Shown here piece by piece: positions 40,554 to 52,270 of a stretch of DNA of 64,000 nucleotides. A program made the position numbers and the translations under genes. Numbering within the stretch: position 1 is the first letter of the stretch; each line of letters begins with the position of its first letter. The DNA comes from Ceratopteris richardii. Lineage: Eukaryota > Streptophyta > Polypodiopsida > Polypodiales > Pteridaceae. The DNA lies in NCBI GenBank assembly GCA_020310875.1, contig CM035416.1:79803278-79867277 (forward strand), written 5' to 3'. The notes beneath the pieces are model-generated. The model saw nothing but the letters and a program-made list of their open reading frames with translations. It searched no databases and was not told the DNA's origin.

Positions 40554-41882
40554 TTAAGTTCTTTGTGGGGAGGGGTCCTTGTCCCTCTTTTTCTTGTCTT
40601 TCTCATCATATTTTTTGTTTGAGGTGGAGGGGTCTTGACATAGGAGTTTACCCTTAAGGGGGCTCTTCCACAATATCTCAGCCGATTGTTTTCCTTCGTG
40701 AGAAGTCTTCCTTGGAAACGATTTTGATATCCTTTTGGGTATTGTTGATCCAATGATCAAGCTTTTGTTGTCTTGGTAACCTTCATTGTTGGTGGTGAAT
40801 CCATCTTCTTTTCTATTGGTGTATCCTTCTTGGTTGTCTTCCTTGCAAGTGGAATTCTCTAGAGTTTTCCCATCGTTGCAATATTCATAGTGATTCATTC
40901 TCCTCCGAGTAATCCAAGTCATTGACCACCTTCCCCAAGTTGCAAAAAATGTTTGTTTCCATAGCCGTGTGAGAGGGACTCTTCTCAATAATAGCCTTAG
41001 GGCTTCTTCTCCTTACTTTCGTGAAGCCTTCTTGGTTTGTCTCCATGACTTGTGTTTCCTTCCTTTTCTTGGCATCTAGTGGATCATCTTTTGAGATGCT
41101 TTGGGCCATTGAAGTTTCTTTGTTTCGGGTTACATTATCTCTTTCCTTGTTCTTAATGGATGTATTATCTTTTTCCTTGTTCTTAATGGATTTTTGTCTC
41201 GAAGGACATTCTTTTATTTTTATGGCATTGCGATCCACAGTGAAAGCAAGCATTTGGCAAGTTCTTGTATATAATCTCCTGCTCAATGGTTTTCTCTTCT
41301 CCAATGTCTATGGAAATTTCGGAGGGGAGACCTTTGTTTAGATCTATTTCGACATAGATATGTGGGTGCCATCTTGCACTGAATGAGTATTTTTCACCTT
41401 CATAGATGAAACCTCTGGTGTCTTCTCTCGAGGCTAGAGATCGATCGATGGGCAATACAATTTCCCTTATGAATTCATATAGGAAAAAGTGCAGGTTAGG
41501 GAGTTCAATCTGGAGAGGATAATGCAATGACTTTGACCTATTTTGAGAAAAATTCAAGAAACCATTTAAAAAGGCACAAGGTAGTTCTCCATACCTACCA
41601 AGTGTCAATCTATAAAGCTTGGAAGGCCATATTGTCATTTTCAAGAACCAAGAGTACATGATTAGCCAGAAAGAACTGACACTTGTTGACAATCAAGTCA
41701 TGAGGGAACCACTCCTTATAGAACCATTGGTGTGAGGACTCGAGAGGGGGCTTCAGACCAAACAATTGACCAATGAAACATGTTCTCTTTAGCTCTTCCT
41801 ACTTCACCAAAATATCCTCCCTTTGAAGAAATATGATTAGGGGCTTAACACCAATAGAAGCACTGTTATCGGTAGTGTCCAT
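40554..41882 (-). pseudogene. LINE copy 2, ORF1 pseudogene
   Basis: The ATG at 41882 is followed by a DUF4283-like region (FYKEWFPHDLIVNKCQFFLAN) and then IIYKNLPNACFHCGSQCHKNK. The latter matches the IVYKNLPNACFNCYNQGH block of the intact ORF1 at 280-1962, but the knuckle has lost residues. The stop lies about 10 bp before ORF2. In-frame stops and frameshifts are present. Confidence 0.75.
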
Positions 41883-42097
41883 GTGAAAGGCCAAATGGCC
41901 ACTGGACACTTCTTTGTATATGTTCTTTAATAAAACATATAGTGGCCTGGTTGTTCACTAACTGTAAGTTTGACCGCATTTGTAAGACCTAAGAAGTCTG
42001 TCTTCGTGCTCCTTGTGTACTGTGTTTTCTGCGTATTATGTAGCCTCTGTGCGGAGTACTATGTGCGGCCTTAGGAGCTTGGTTTTCTACTCCGAGC

Positions 42098-42149
42098 ATA
42101 TCGTCGTGGAGCTCTCGAGAAGGAGGGTGCACTGTGGTGCATCACCATC
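42098..42149 (+). repeat. 52-bp direct repeat, left copy
   Basis: From atatcgtcgtggagctctcg to gcatcaccatc; it recurs with four mismatches at 46469-46520, on the other side of copia 3. Sequence outside the 52 bp does not match, so it is not simply an LTR pair. Confidence 0.85.
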
Positions 42150-42349
42150 AATATACTTCATTGGTTCAGAGCAGTTTGAGGCAAAAGCTTTGTTCCTTTT
42201 GTGCGAGCGAAGCGAGCACCCCCCACCCCCCCTAAGGCTTTCGACTAAGGCGGCGACCAAGGCATACCTTGTCATCCGAGTCATCGAAGTCACCGTTGGC
42301 ACCGTTGGCTGCGTGCGAGGGAGGACCTCAACGATCAAGGAATATAGAG

Positions 42350-42440
42350 GTTCTCGGTACTTCCTGGGAGGTCACCCATCCCAGTACTGTTCCCCCCAGA
42401 GCTCGCTTAACTGTGGAAATCTCTTGCCACTAAGCTACAC
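42350..42440 (-). pseudogene. 5S rRNA-like / tRNA-like chimeric sequence
   Basis: In sense, 42416-42350 contains AGTTAAGCGAGCTCTGGG, AGTACTGGGATGGGTGACCT and CCCAGGAAGT. These closely match the internal promoter (A box and C box) and 3' half of plant 5S rRNA. The normal 5' half is replaced by GTGTAGCTTAGTGGCAAGAG (around 42440-42421), which resembles a tRNA A box. It is not a 5S gene; it may be the head of a 5S-derived SINE or a chimeric retropseudogene. Confidence 0.65.
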
Positions 42441-43357
42441 TCTTGTGGTGTCTGAAGAAGGGGAAAGACTAAGGTTGACATTACCTTGAACATGTTTTGG
42501 TCCCTCAAAGCTTCATCCTTTGCTTTCAAGGCCTATTTTGGAAGCATTTTTGGGGTGTCTTTTGGAGCCATTTTTGAGTACTTCTGCACATAGTTCTCTT
42601 CACATAGGTCCAAGAACATCAAGAAGAGTGTTCTTTGTACTTCTCTGACAATAAATATCAACCTTTGGGGCTGTTTTCAGCCACACTCATAAAACTACAG
42701 GTTTCTTGAAAGGTTTCAATTTTGGTGGGAGCAATTGTTGCAAAAATTTATGCAGGTTTTTGAGCCTAAAACATCAGAGGTGACAGACACTTGCAGGTGT
42801 TATTGGCTAGTTTTTGGGCTGTCTATTCAGCCTTTTAGTGTCATTTTACTACATATATTGAGCACATACACACCATGTACGCTTCTGTGGATACCACTTA
42901 TGTACATCCATGTGGTCATTGATATAGCGGTTACGTTCTTTGCATAAAGCCTTTTACGTTTGATAAGAGGGTCGTGGTGAGGTTCTCTTAACTGGGAGAC
43001 ACCCAGAAGTCGGGGTCTCTTTGGTGATGCAGGTGGAAGACTTACCCAGCCTCGCCATAGGAGATGTATGATAGTTGTTCATAGGTGCTCGATAAGCCTA
43101 GTTGGCTTCTGTTGGGTAACTGGTTATATGCAGTGGAGTCAGTGATTCGATATGCAGGAAAACATGTCAGTACTTGCAGTTTTATGATATTTTGACACTG
43201 ATCATATGCTCATTTTGCAGAGGATACTTCGGCAAATTTTTTCCAGATTTTTTGGTTTACTCAACTATACAGTGGTCGATTTACTCCTTGATACACTTAT
43301 TCATTGGTGTTCGGACTCTTCTACCTCCATTATCATTCTATTCAGTTCTTTACCATC

Positions 43358-46300
43358 ATGGCATCAGAGGTCTGAGGCACATCCGATAGATCAAGGTCTA
43401 GTGCTAGTGTTCCGAGGAGGAGCTATAACTTGCAGGGCAAAGACCATTTTGAGATCCGAAAATTTGATGGCACAAACTTTGCTCTACGGAAGAATCAGAT
43501 TAAAGATGTGCTAATTCAAAGGAGGCAATGGAAGCTAGTAAATGGGATTTCAAAGAAGCCTACTGACATGGATGAAGATGATTGGGACGAGTTAGATGAA
43601 ATGGCCGGGCCTACCATTCGCTTGCACCTGGCAGATAATGTTTACTTTACAGTATTAGACTGTGAAAGTGTAGAGGAGCTTTGGAAGAAGTTATGCAATA
43701 CATATACACTCTTGAGTGAGGAGATTCGTAGAAAATCTATGGTTGGCACTCAAAGTGGAGATGCATATAATATTCGTGATTCTTACCAAGGAAAGAATCC
43801 GCAACGTGGCAGGAGCAAGAACAAGGAAAAGAATGGTCAACGGAATAAGAGTAGAAGTAAATCAAGGAAGAGGGATATGGAATGCCATTATTGTCATAAG
43901 AAAGGACATATGAAGGAAGACTGTTATGCATTAAAGAATGCTAAGGTAAAGGACAGAATGTTGATGGGCATGTTAAACAGTTACCTGCACCATCTACTTC
44001 GCCTATGAAGATTGAAGAAATTAATGCTATTTCTGATGATGCTAATGTGCTGACACTTGATAGTACTGTGCCAACTGAGGCACTTATGGCTGATTCTCTT
44101 TCCCACACCTGGCTGCTAGATTATGGTGCTTCTTTCCATGTGACATCACACAGAGAATGGTTCTCTAATTATGCAGCAAAGTCTCTTGGTACCATGAGAC
44201 TTGGTGATTCTTACCAGTGTGACGTTGTGGGGATTTGAGATGTGCTTGTGCAGTTCATTGATGGTTCAAAATTTACTATGCATAATGTATGCCATGTACC
44301 TCAGTTATCACGCAGTTTGATGTCAGTTGGTCAACTTGATGACCTTGGTTACAAGGTAGTCTTCTATGCTCAGTCCTTTCGTATATCAAAGGGCAATATG
44401 GTTATTGCAAAAGGAAGCAAAGTTGGCTCACTTTATCCTTTATTTGTATCACAGAAATAACACATGTTAGTTGTTACTGAACAACCTATGGCTTGTATTT
44501 GGCATGGTCGTTTGGGCCATATATCTCATAGTGGAATGGAAAATCTTTCTCATTCTGGCTACTTACCTGTGTTATCTTTCTTTGATTTTTCATTTTGTGA
44601 GCATTGTCAATATGGAAAACAAACCACAAATGTGCATAGAACGCACATTGACTCTTCAATTCAGCCTTTAGATCTCGTCCATACAGATGTGTGTGGTCCT
44701 ATGCCCACTAGGTCCTTAGGTGGTTCCTTTACTTTGTCACTTTCATATATGATGCTACTAGAAAAGTCTGGGTATATCCTATCGAATCGAAGTATGAGGT
44801 ATTCCGTACTTTCAGAAAATGGCTTGCTTCAGTTGAGACTGAAAAGGGAACTAAGCTTAAGGCTTTACGTTCAGATAATGGGGGTGAGTATACCTCACAT
44901 GAATTCAGCCTTTTCTATCACTCTAGAGGGATTCATAGAGAGTTTACAGCTCCTTATACCCCAGTACAAAATGGTGTAGCTGAGAGGATGAATAGAACTA
45001 TTCAAGATAGAGTAATCTCTATGTTGCATCATGCAAACCTCTCACAAGGCTTTTGGGCAGAAGCAGTATTGACTGTAGTTCATGTGACTAACCTTTCACC
45101 TAGTACTGCTAAAGGTCTGAAAGCGGCACAAGAGCTATGGATAGGGAAGCCACCATATTATGATCATCTTCGAGTTTTTGGGTGTGAAGCATATGTTTAT
45201 ATACCCAAGAATCTTAGACAAAAGTTGGACCATAAGTCAAAGAAATGCATTTTTCTTGGAGCGGTCAAGAAGCCCAATTCGGATATCGCTTATGGGATCC
45301 TGAAACACGGACAGTGATCAGAAGTATTGATGTCATTTTCAATGAGTCTAAGATGCATAAATAGCCCATTAAGGAGGTTAAGTGAGAAGAGTGGTGTTTG
45401 AGGATACTAGTCCTCCGATTAGCATGCATAAAAATGTTGCACATAGGAATGTTCAAGAGAATGTCCATTTAGATCAGTCTGCACATGTTCCTATTCAGAA
45501 ACCATTGAGACGTTCTGCACGTGTCTCACATCCACCTAATAGATATGTTCCATGTTTAGATTTTGTTATGCTAACAGATGCCAGTGAGCCTTCTTGCTAC
45601 AAAGAGGCTATGCAGACAGAGGATCATGTCAAGTGGGAGCATGCCATGAAGAGTGAGTTGGATTCTATTCACAAGAATGGTACTTGGGATTTAGTACCTT
45701 TGCCAAATGGAAGGAAAGCTTTACCATGTAAATGGGTATATAAGCTCAAATTCACATCAGATAGTGCTTCTCCAAAGTATAAAGCACGACTTGTTGCACA
45801 GGGTTTTAAGCAAAAACATGGTGTTGATTTCGAGGAAATCTTCTCTCCAGTGGTCAAGATGACTACCCTGCACATGTTGCTTGGATTCCTTGCAATGGAG
45901 GACTTAGAGTTAGTCCAAATGGATGTGAAAACTGCTTTCTTGCATGGAGATCTTATAGATGAGATCTATATGGAACAACCAGAGGGTTATGTAGTTCCTG
46001 GCAAGGAAAGTCTAGTTTGTAAGCTCAAGAAGAGCTTGTATGGACTTAAACAGTCCCCTAGACAATGGTACCAAAAGTTTGATGCTTTTATGAAGTCTCA
46101 AGGCTATTCTCGAAGTAATGACGATCATTGTCTCTACACAAAGAGATGCTCAGATGGCAACTTGATATGTTTGATACTTTATGTCAATGATATGTTGATT
46201 GCTGGGAAGTCTTCTTATGACTTGTCAATTCTAAAAAAGAAGTTGAGTCAGACATTTGATATGAAGGACTTGGGGGATGCCAAACATATTCTTGGCATGC

Positions 46301-46395
46301 ACATTACTCGTGATAGGAGTAAAAGATGCATATACTTATCTCAAAGTGAGTATATATCCAAAGTACTTCACAGGTTCAATATGCAGGGTGGATAG
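43358..46395 (+). pseudogene. copia 3 gag-pol pseudogene
   Basis: The ATG at 43358 is followed within five codons by TGA. Gag continues with HFEIRKFDGTNFALRKNQIKDV, lacks its central part after about 43715 and resumes before the knuckle CHYCHKKGHMKEDCY (about 43880-43925). The protease site near 44115 reads DYGAS where DSGAS is expected. Pre-integrase WHGRLGHISHSGMENL and an integrase core (HTDVCGPM, SDNGGEYTSHEF, VQNGVAERMN) follow with a frameshift near 44740. RT (45382-46395) has YKARLVAQGFKQKHGVDFEE but a catalytic YVND in place of YVDD. RNase H is missing: the frame ends at 46395 and sequence similarity stops near 46468. Confidence 0.85.
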
Positions 46396-46468
46396 GCATT
46401 GAGTTCACCTTTATCCACATATGTGAAATTGAGCAAGGATGATTGCCCCAAATCAGATGAGGAAAAGG

Positions 46469-46520
46469 ATATCATCGTGGAGCTCTCAAGAAGGAGAGCG
46501 CATTGTGGTGCATCACCATC
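46469..46520 (+). repeat. 52-bp direct repeat, right copy
   Basis: Matches 42098-42149 (atatcatcgtggagctctca ... gcatcaccatc). It begins exactly where copia 3 coding similarity ends. Confidence 0.85.
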
Positions 46521-47304
46521 GTATAATTCAAGCACTAGAGGATTTGTCCTCCAATGGTAGCCCCATATTACTCACCAAAAATAGTAGGAGATCCTAGCCA
46601 TGAAAAACGAAGTGATTAGTGGACAAAGATGTCCCAAGCCAGTCAAGCGAGCCCAAAAATTCTTACACCACTAATCGTCTAAGCCATCTTTGAAAGTCAA
46701 TGATGTCGCTTGAAAGCGGACAATGTTGAATCTAGCTACATTGCACAAAAATATCAAGGCTACAAAGATCTACTCTCTTGAATCTCTTTAATTTTTTCTC
46801 TTTTGAAATAGATCCTCCTTTGAACACTCTGAGAATGAAAGTGCTACATATATTAAGAAAGCTTGATGTAAAAAAGTGGTAGCATAACTCAAGGGAAAAA
46901 TTAAAAGTGTAAAATTTTAGAGAGCTAAGTTTTCCACATAAGCACCTTACAACACCCCGTGATCCTCAATACATTCTCTGAAATCATGAAATCTATGAGG
47001 CTAAAGTAAATGAGAGCTAGCTTGAGAGAATTTAGTCTCGAGTCTAAAACGAGCATTGAGTGGTGATCCACTGAGACTTAGAGTCACATCTCTCTTTAAT
47101 ACTCTTGAACCTTCTCCTATTTCACAATTTGAAACACTCGAAAAAAAAGAAAAAAAAAGAATTACCACTCTAAGAAAAAACGCCAAACAAAGGGGGAGGA
47201 CATGACAGAAGGGGGGGGGGGGCATGACATGCGATGTGGGGGGGACTCGATAGACTACATCTCACTTCATGAAGGACACTAAATCATGTGACAAATAGGG
47301 GCTT
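46521..47304. other. No recognisable feature; one G12 run
   Basis: AT-rich sequence without assignable frames. A run of 12 G at 47211-47222 is flanked by two GGCATGACAT/GACATGACAG-like repeats and further G runs. Confidence 0.5.
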
Positions 47305-48116
47305 ACTTTTAGGTGAGGGAAAATTCAAATTCAAACTTGAACTATGAGTATAAATAGACATGCTTTTAGTTGCAGGATAAAAGAGTCATTTTGAGAGACA
47401 TTGAGATTCATCAATGAGCACACATTGAGCTCACTTCATGTATGATTAGTCCAATACACTTCCTTGTATCATATGTTTATTAGCATATTCATTTTGATAC
47501 ATTTCTTCAAGTATACCTTTGTTTATTGTTCTCTGCTACATCTTCATCATTACAGTCATTTTGTGGAATCCATTTCTCTGCATGTACTCCATCATTTGCT
47601 CTAATTTAACTTGGGTTAGTTAGAGTAAAATGTCTACTTGCATATCAAATTTCATCACATTTGGTTTAGAGGATCTCAAGATATGAATCATAGAAGGTGA
47701 ATTTGTTTGCACACCTTCTAGATCTTGAAATGTTAGGATGACCCTCATGACTTGTTAGAATCATTTCTTAGTGTATGGTGTGGCTAAATTGATGAGATAA
47801 CTTGATTTTGTTAGCTTCCAATTAGATGTGTGAAAAACCTCTATGGGCAATTCATTTTAGGTTGTGAGCTCAGAGCAAAACTCTGAACACTTCTATTCCC
47901 AAAACAAAAGGTTTCTTCACATTTCTAGTATATGCAAATTCTATGTTTTGATGCAAACTTTTGGGAATGATGTTTCAATGCACTTGGAGTGTCCAAATGC
48001 ATTAGAGTGAAGCTAAAGGAGTTTGTTAAGCATCCATGGAGTTAACTTGGTAGGTGTAAAGCAGGTTTTGTGCAACACCAACTCATCTCTTGAGCATACC
48101 TATCCATCTTCTCACA
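47305..48116 (+). repeat. 5' LTR of copia 4 (5'-truncated)
   Basis: Aligns with 50755-51396 from acttttaggtgaggg to catcttctcaca. A TATA box tataaata is at 47349-47356. About 230 bp that begin the 3' LTR are missing here. Confidence 0.85.
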
Positions 48117-48117
48117 A

Positions 48118-48129
48118 TGGTATTAGAGC
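48118..48129 (+). other. Primer-binding site of copia 4
   Basis: tggtattagagc, one mismatch from the initiator-Met primer site TGGTATCAGAGC, placed one base after the LTR end. Confidence 0.8.
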
Positions 48130-48143
48130 AACAACAAATCAAC

Positions 48144-50474
48144 ATGAGAGATGGATTTCGTTCGTCCATAGACAAATTGGATCGAGGTAACTACTCAGAT
48201 TGGTCGCTTAGAATGGAGGATTATCTTCAAGGGAGAAACCTCTATTACATATCTCGAGATGAGATGATGCCAATCCTTAGAAGCAAAGGACAACCAACTC
48301 AAGAAGAACAAGAGAGGTTAACAACATGGTGCTCAAAGGATGCTCTAAAAAGGTCATATATTTTTTACTTCCACACATCAGGAGTTGCAAGACTTCACAA
48401 GAGACTTGAAATGCTCTTGAAGCATTCTTCTCATCAAGTACCAAGGCAAGAAAGAATCAACTATGGTTGGAGTTCACCACACTTAAGAAGATGCCCACGC
48501 AAAGTGTGATTGATTTTGTCACCAAAATGAAGGACCTCGCAAATCAACTTGGAAGCATTGGAGAGATCATTGATGAAGAGCAGATATTGAGGCAAGTGAT
48601 CAATGGAATAAAGGCATATGAGAAATGGGAAGCTTTCACCACAACCATGGAGCTCTACATGGACATGCAGGTTCCTAATTTCAACACCCTCGTGGGACAA
48701 CTGTTCACACATGTGGCAAAGTTTAATAAAATGATAGGAAGGAGATGATTGAACCACACCCTTGTCAGATAGGAGATGGTTGAACTACACCCTAAGAGAG
48801 AGGATTAGGAAGTCATCCTCAACCATGGCTTTTGGGGCAAGTGGTTAGCCCATCACATTCCTAACCAAGAGGTTGTGAGTTCAATTCCTTATGCAAATCT
48901 TATGAAGAATGGAGACATTTAAAAAGGTAATCAATCCTCTGTTCTCTATACAGATAAAAACAATATTAAAGATAGCAAAGGCAAAAGAAAAAATTCTGAT
49001 GATGAGGGCAACACCTCTCAAGAAAACTTTGCAAGTAGAGGTAGAGGCTCATGAGGAAGAGGCAGATGAGGAAGAGAAGACAGGGGAAGAACTCAAAGCT
49101 CCTATCCATGTGCCATATGTGGCCTGACTAATCACATTACTAAGAATTGTTTTAGGAATCCTAAAAATCAAAGAGAAAGAGGCTACAATAGAAAAGCTAT
49201 GAAAGCTCAAGAGGAAGATTCAAGAACAACAATGGTTACAACAACAACTCATACAATAGCAACTCATACAACAACATTAATTTTCAAGGAGGATATAGAG
49301 GAAGGAGAGACTAAAAAAACTATGCAGATGATCAAACTCAAGAAGATTCTGTACTTCTCATGAACATGACCATGAAGTAAGGTAAAGCAAATGAACATGT
49401 ATTCTATATAGACTCTGGTTGCTCAAATCATGTAGCAAGGAATGTAGCTATGCTCTCAGACTTGGAGGATCCAAGGAATAGCAAGGCAGATCCTTCCTCT
49501 TCATTAAGAAGAACCACTCAGAGGTCATATACCTTTGTGTATATGTGGATGACATAATCATTACAAGTAATGATGCATATGGAATCAAGAGGATCAAATC
49601 TTAGATGAAAGAAGAGTTCAAGATTAGATCTTGGACTTCTCGCATACTTCCTAGGTTTGGAAGTAGTATATACAAAGAAAGGTATGTTCCTCACTCAGAG
49701 AAAGTACATTGGAGATATGCTTACCAAATTCAAGATGGAAAATGCAAAAGTTGTAGATACACCCATGGAGGTAAAATATGAAGCTAAGTGCTCATGAACG
49801 TGAGTGAATTGAAGATGTTACTAGCTATCAAAGCTTACTTTGAAGCTTGAGTTATGCTACTCTAACTAGAGCAGATATTTGCTATGGAGTTAGTGTGCTA
49901 AGTCAATTCATGCACACTCCAAGGAAGCCTCACATGGAAGCATCCAAGAGAATATTGAAGTATTTGAAGGGTACAATCAATGAAGGATTGTACTATGCAT
50001 ATATATTTGATATAGATGTCAAGCTCTTTTTCGACGCAGATTGGGTAGGTTCAAAAAATGATAAGAGAAGCACTTCAGGCTATCTTACTTTTGCAGGTAC
50101 CAAATTGATTTCATGGTCTTCCAAGAAGCAACCTACAGCTTCTCTTTCATCAACAGAAGCTGGATATAGAGGACTTGCAAATGCTGCTCAAGAAGTTATG
50201 TGGATTAAGACCTTATATTCAGATTCAAGGTTGAATACTTCAACTCCACATATATTTGGGGACAACATTAGTTCATTACATCTTGCTGCTAACCCTATAT
50301 ATCATGCTAGGGACCAAACATATAGAATTCCACTATCATTATGTCAGGGAAAAGATCATGAGTAAGGAGATACAACTATCATATGTATCTACAAATCAAC
50401 AATGTGCAGATATGATGACAAAGGCATTGGATGGAAGCAAATTAAACAGGTTCAAATCAATGATCGGAGTATAG
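48144..50474 (+). pseudogene. copia 4 gag-pol pseudogene, integrase and most of RT deleted
   Basis: Gag from 48144 has KLDRGNYSDWSLRMEDYLQGRNL and, in another frame, MPTQSVIDFVTKMKDLANQLGSIGE. A knuckle CAICGLTNHITKNCF is near 49125. The protease FYIDSGCSNHVARN is near 49410. The next recognisable part, near 49530, is already the end of RT (VYMWMT for the YVDD area, then LGLEVVYTKKGMF). RNase H follows at 49850-50474 (DADWVGSKNDKRSTSGYLT, SSTEAGYRGLA, ADMMTKALDGSKLNRF). About 2.5 kb are therefore missing relative to a normal copia element. Confidence 0.82.
48829..48895 (+). other. tRNA-like segment within copia 4 gag
   Basis: gcttttggggcaagtggtta is followed about 30 bp on by a B-box match, gtgagttcaattcctt. 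It sits between the gag core and the zinc knuckle of copia 4. It is probably an old tRNA-derived SINE head and not a working tRNA, as no cloverleaf can be drawn convincingly. Confidence 0.4.
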
Positions 50475-50523
50475 GAAATCATGAAAGACTAAAGACTCAA
50501 GCATCTTAGGCTTGAGGGTGAGC

Positions 50524-51396
50524 TATTGGTGCAATTACCAAGCCTAAGTGCTTGGCTAATCATTCAAGACTACACATCATTTTATCTCTTCCAAGAAGGA
50601 ACTTCATGTCAACCTATGCTAGTCATTTTGGGCATAGTTACTTTGGATAAATGGAAAAAGAAGGAGAATAAGGAATCTTGTGAAGTTAGGGAGCTGAACC
50701 CACAACTCATGTTGTAGTAAGAATCAATTTAAACCATTCCTAAAGTGTAGGAACACTTTTAGGTGAGGGCACATTCAAATTCAAACTTGCACTATGAGTA
50801 TAAATAGACATGCTTTTAGTCGTGGGATAAGAGAGTCATTCAGAGAGACATTAAGCTTCATCGGTGAGCACACATTGAGCTCACTTCATTTAGGATTGTT
50901 CCACTACACTACTCTTGTGTCATATCTTCATTAGCATTTACATTTTGGTACATTTCTTCAAGTATACCTCTGTCTATTGTTCTCTGTTGCATCTTCATCA
51001 TTATAGTGATTTTGTGGAATGGATTTCTCTATGGATACTCCATTATTTTTTGTACTTTAACTTGGGTTAGTTAGATTAAAGTGTGTAGTTCTTGCATATC
51101 AAGAGGATTGCGAGATATGAATCATAGAATGTGACTCTGTTTGCACACCTTCTAGATCCTGAAATGTCGGGATGACCCTCCTAACTTGTTAGAAACATTT
51201 CTCAGTGTATGATGTGGATAAATTGATGAGAAAACTTGATTTATTTAGCTACACTCTAATTAGATGTGTGCAAAACTTCTCTAGTCAATTCATACCAAGT
51301 TGTGAGTTAGCATCCCTAGGGTTAACTTTGTAGGTGTAGAGCAAGTTTTGTGCAACACCAACTCATCTCTGGAGCATACTTATCCATCTCCTCACA
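50524..51396 (+). repeat. 3' LTR of copia 4
   Basis: Begins tattggtgcaattacc right after the purine-rich ttgagggtgag (50513-50522), so the usual TG start has mutated to TA. It ends ctcaca. Contains tataaata at 50799-50806. A net 170 bp are missing compared with the 5' LTR near 51310. Confidence 0.75.
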
Positions 51397-51607
51397 ACAA
51401 CACCACCAAACTACTTTTGCATTTTCTCTCAACTCACTAAGAGAAATTTAGAGAGATTTTTCAAAATTCAATTAAAGGTTTCCACAAAGTTTTAGTTTAT
51501 GGATTAAGAAATACAGAGAAACCAATTATCAAGACATGCGTACAATGCTCGTCTTTGTTTGTGTCTAGGTAGAGGTACACTAGTAAATAAAGTAAGCAAG
51601 TAGGGGG

Positions 51608-52088
51608 TGTAAGCCTCCGGAATATTTTTGTATTATTTAGTCGAATCCTTGTAATTAAAACAGTCACGCACCGAAAGGGTGTAGCGAAACCGTGTATCGT
51701 TTCTTTCTAATACAAAGATTATGCGCGAAAGCGACGACAGAGGGTCGCCGACTTGTTCGGTCTAGGTGATGATCTGAAGTTACCTCTGATTTGGAGTTAT
51801 ATTACTTGCAGATTTGTCTATATAGTTGAAGTGAAGTGAATAGGTATTATGTTACTGTGATTATGTTGAAGTAAAGTGTGGCAGTAGTGTAAGAAAAGTG
51901 AATGTGCTGTGTATAAATTGCGGTAATCCTTAGAAACGTTATGCACTGAAGTACACTGGAGTCTTTTGCAAATGCGCGGAATTAATTACCAAAATTGATT
52001 GTCGGAAGTTAACCAATGAATTGGGAAAATATATTTATAGGGCCTCTAATTTATCAGACCCCTGACCATCCCAAGAACCCGTGAGTAA
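51608..52088 (+). repeat. Left LTR of the deleted gypsy-like element
   Basis: Starts tgtaagcctccggaat and ends near cccgtgagtaa; contains the shared block caccgaaagggtgtagc. It is preceded by a purine-rich aagcaagtaggggg. The 3' end is defined only by where similarity to the right copy stops. Confidence 0.8.
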
Positions 52089-52270
52089 AAATAACTGTAC
52101 TTTAACACAGTATAAATTTAACACTAGCGCCGGCCATGGGGCATGGAGTAGTCAGTTAGTGCATGGACTAAGAGTTGAGAAGAATCCGATGATATATACT
52201 TGTAACACGTTCTGGCGAATCGTACCCGAAGTACAAAAGGGATCAGCATCCCTGGCAAATTCCTAGTGCA

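Larger units (their letters stand above)
41883..43357. other. Junction between LINE copy 2 and copia 3, with composite repeats
   Basis: Holds the left member of a 52-bp repeat, a 5S/tRNA-like chimera and, in the last 150 bp, the leader of copia 3. A degenerate primer-site-like ttggttcagagcag occurs near 42160. No convincing LTR pair for copia 3 could be found. Confidence 0.5.
47305..51396 (+). mobile_element. Ty1/copia retrotransposon with large internal deletion (copia 4)
   Basis: Plus-strand element with a 5' LTR (start lost), an initiator-Met primer site, gag, protease, the end of RT, RNase H, a polypurine tract and a 3' LTR. Integrase and most of RT are absent. The LTRs differ by many substitutions and a net 170-bp deletion, so it is an old insertion. 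Confidence 0.85.

Noticed and set aside
42350-42440. Functional 5S rRNA gene
   Set aside because: Only the 3' half resembles 5S rRNA; the 5' half needed for a complete molecule is replaced.
43358-46520. The 52-bp repeats as the LTRs of copia 3
   Set aside because: They are too short, lack TG...CA ends and are not next to a primer site or a polypurine tract.
48829-48895. Functional tRNA gene
   Set aside because: A and B boxes are present, but acceptor and anticodon stems do not pair convincingly.
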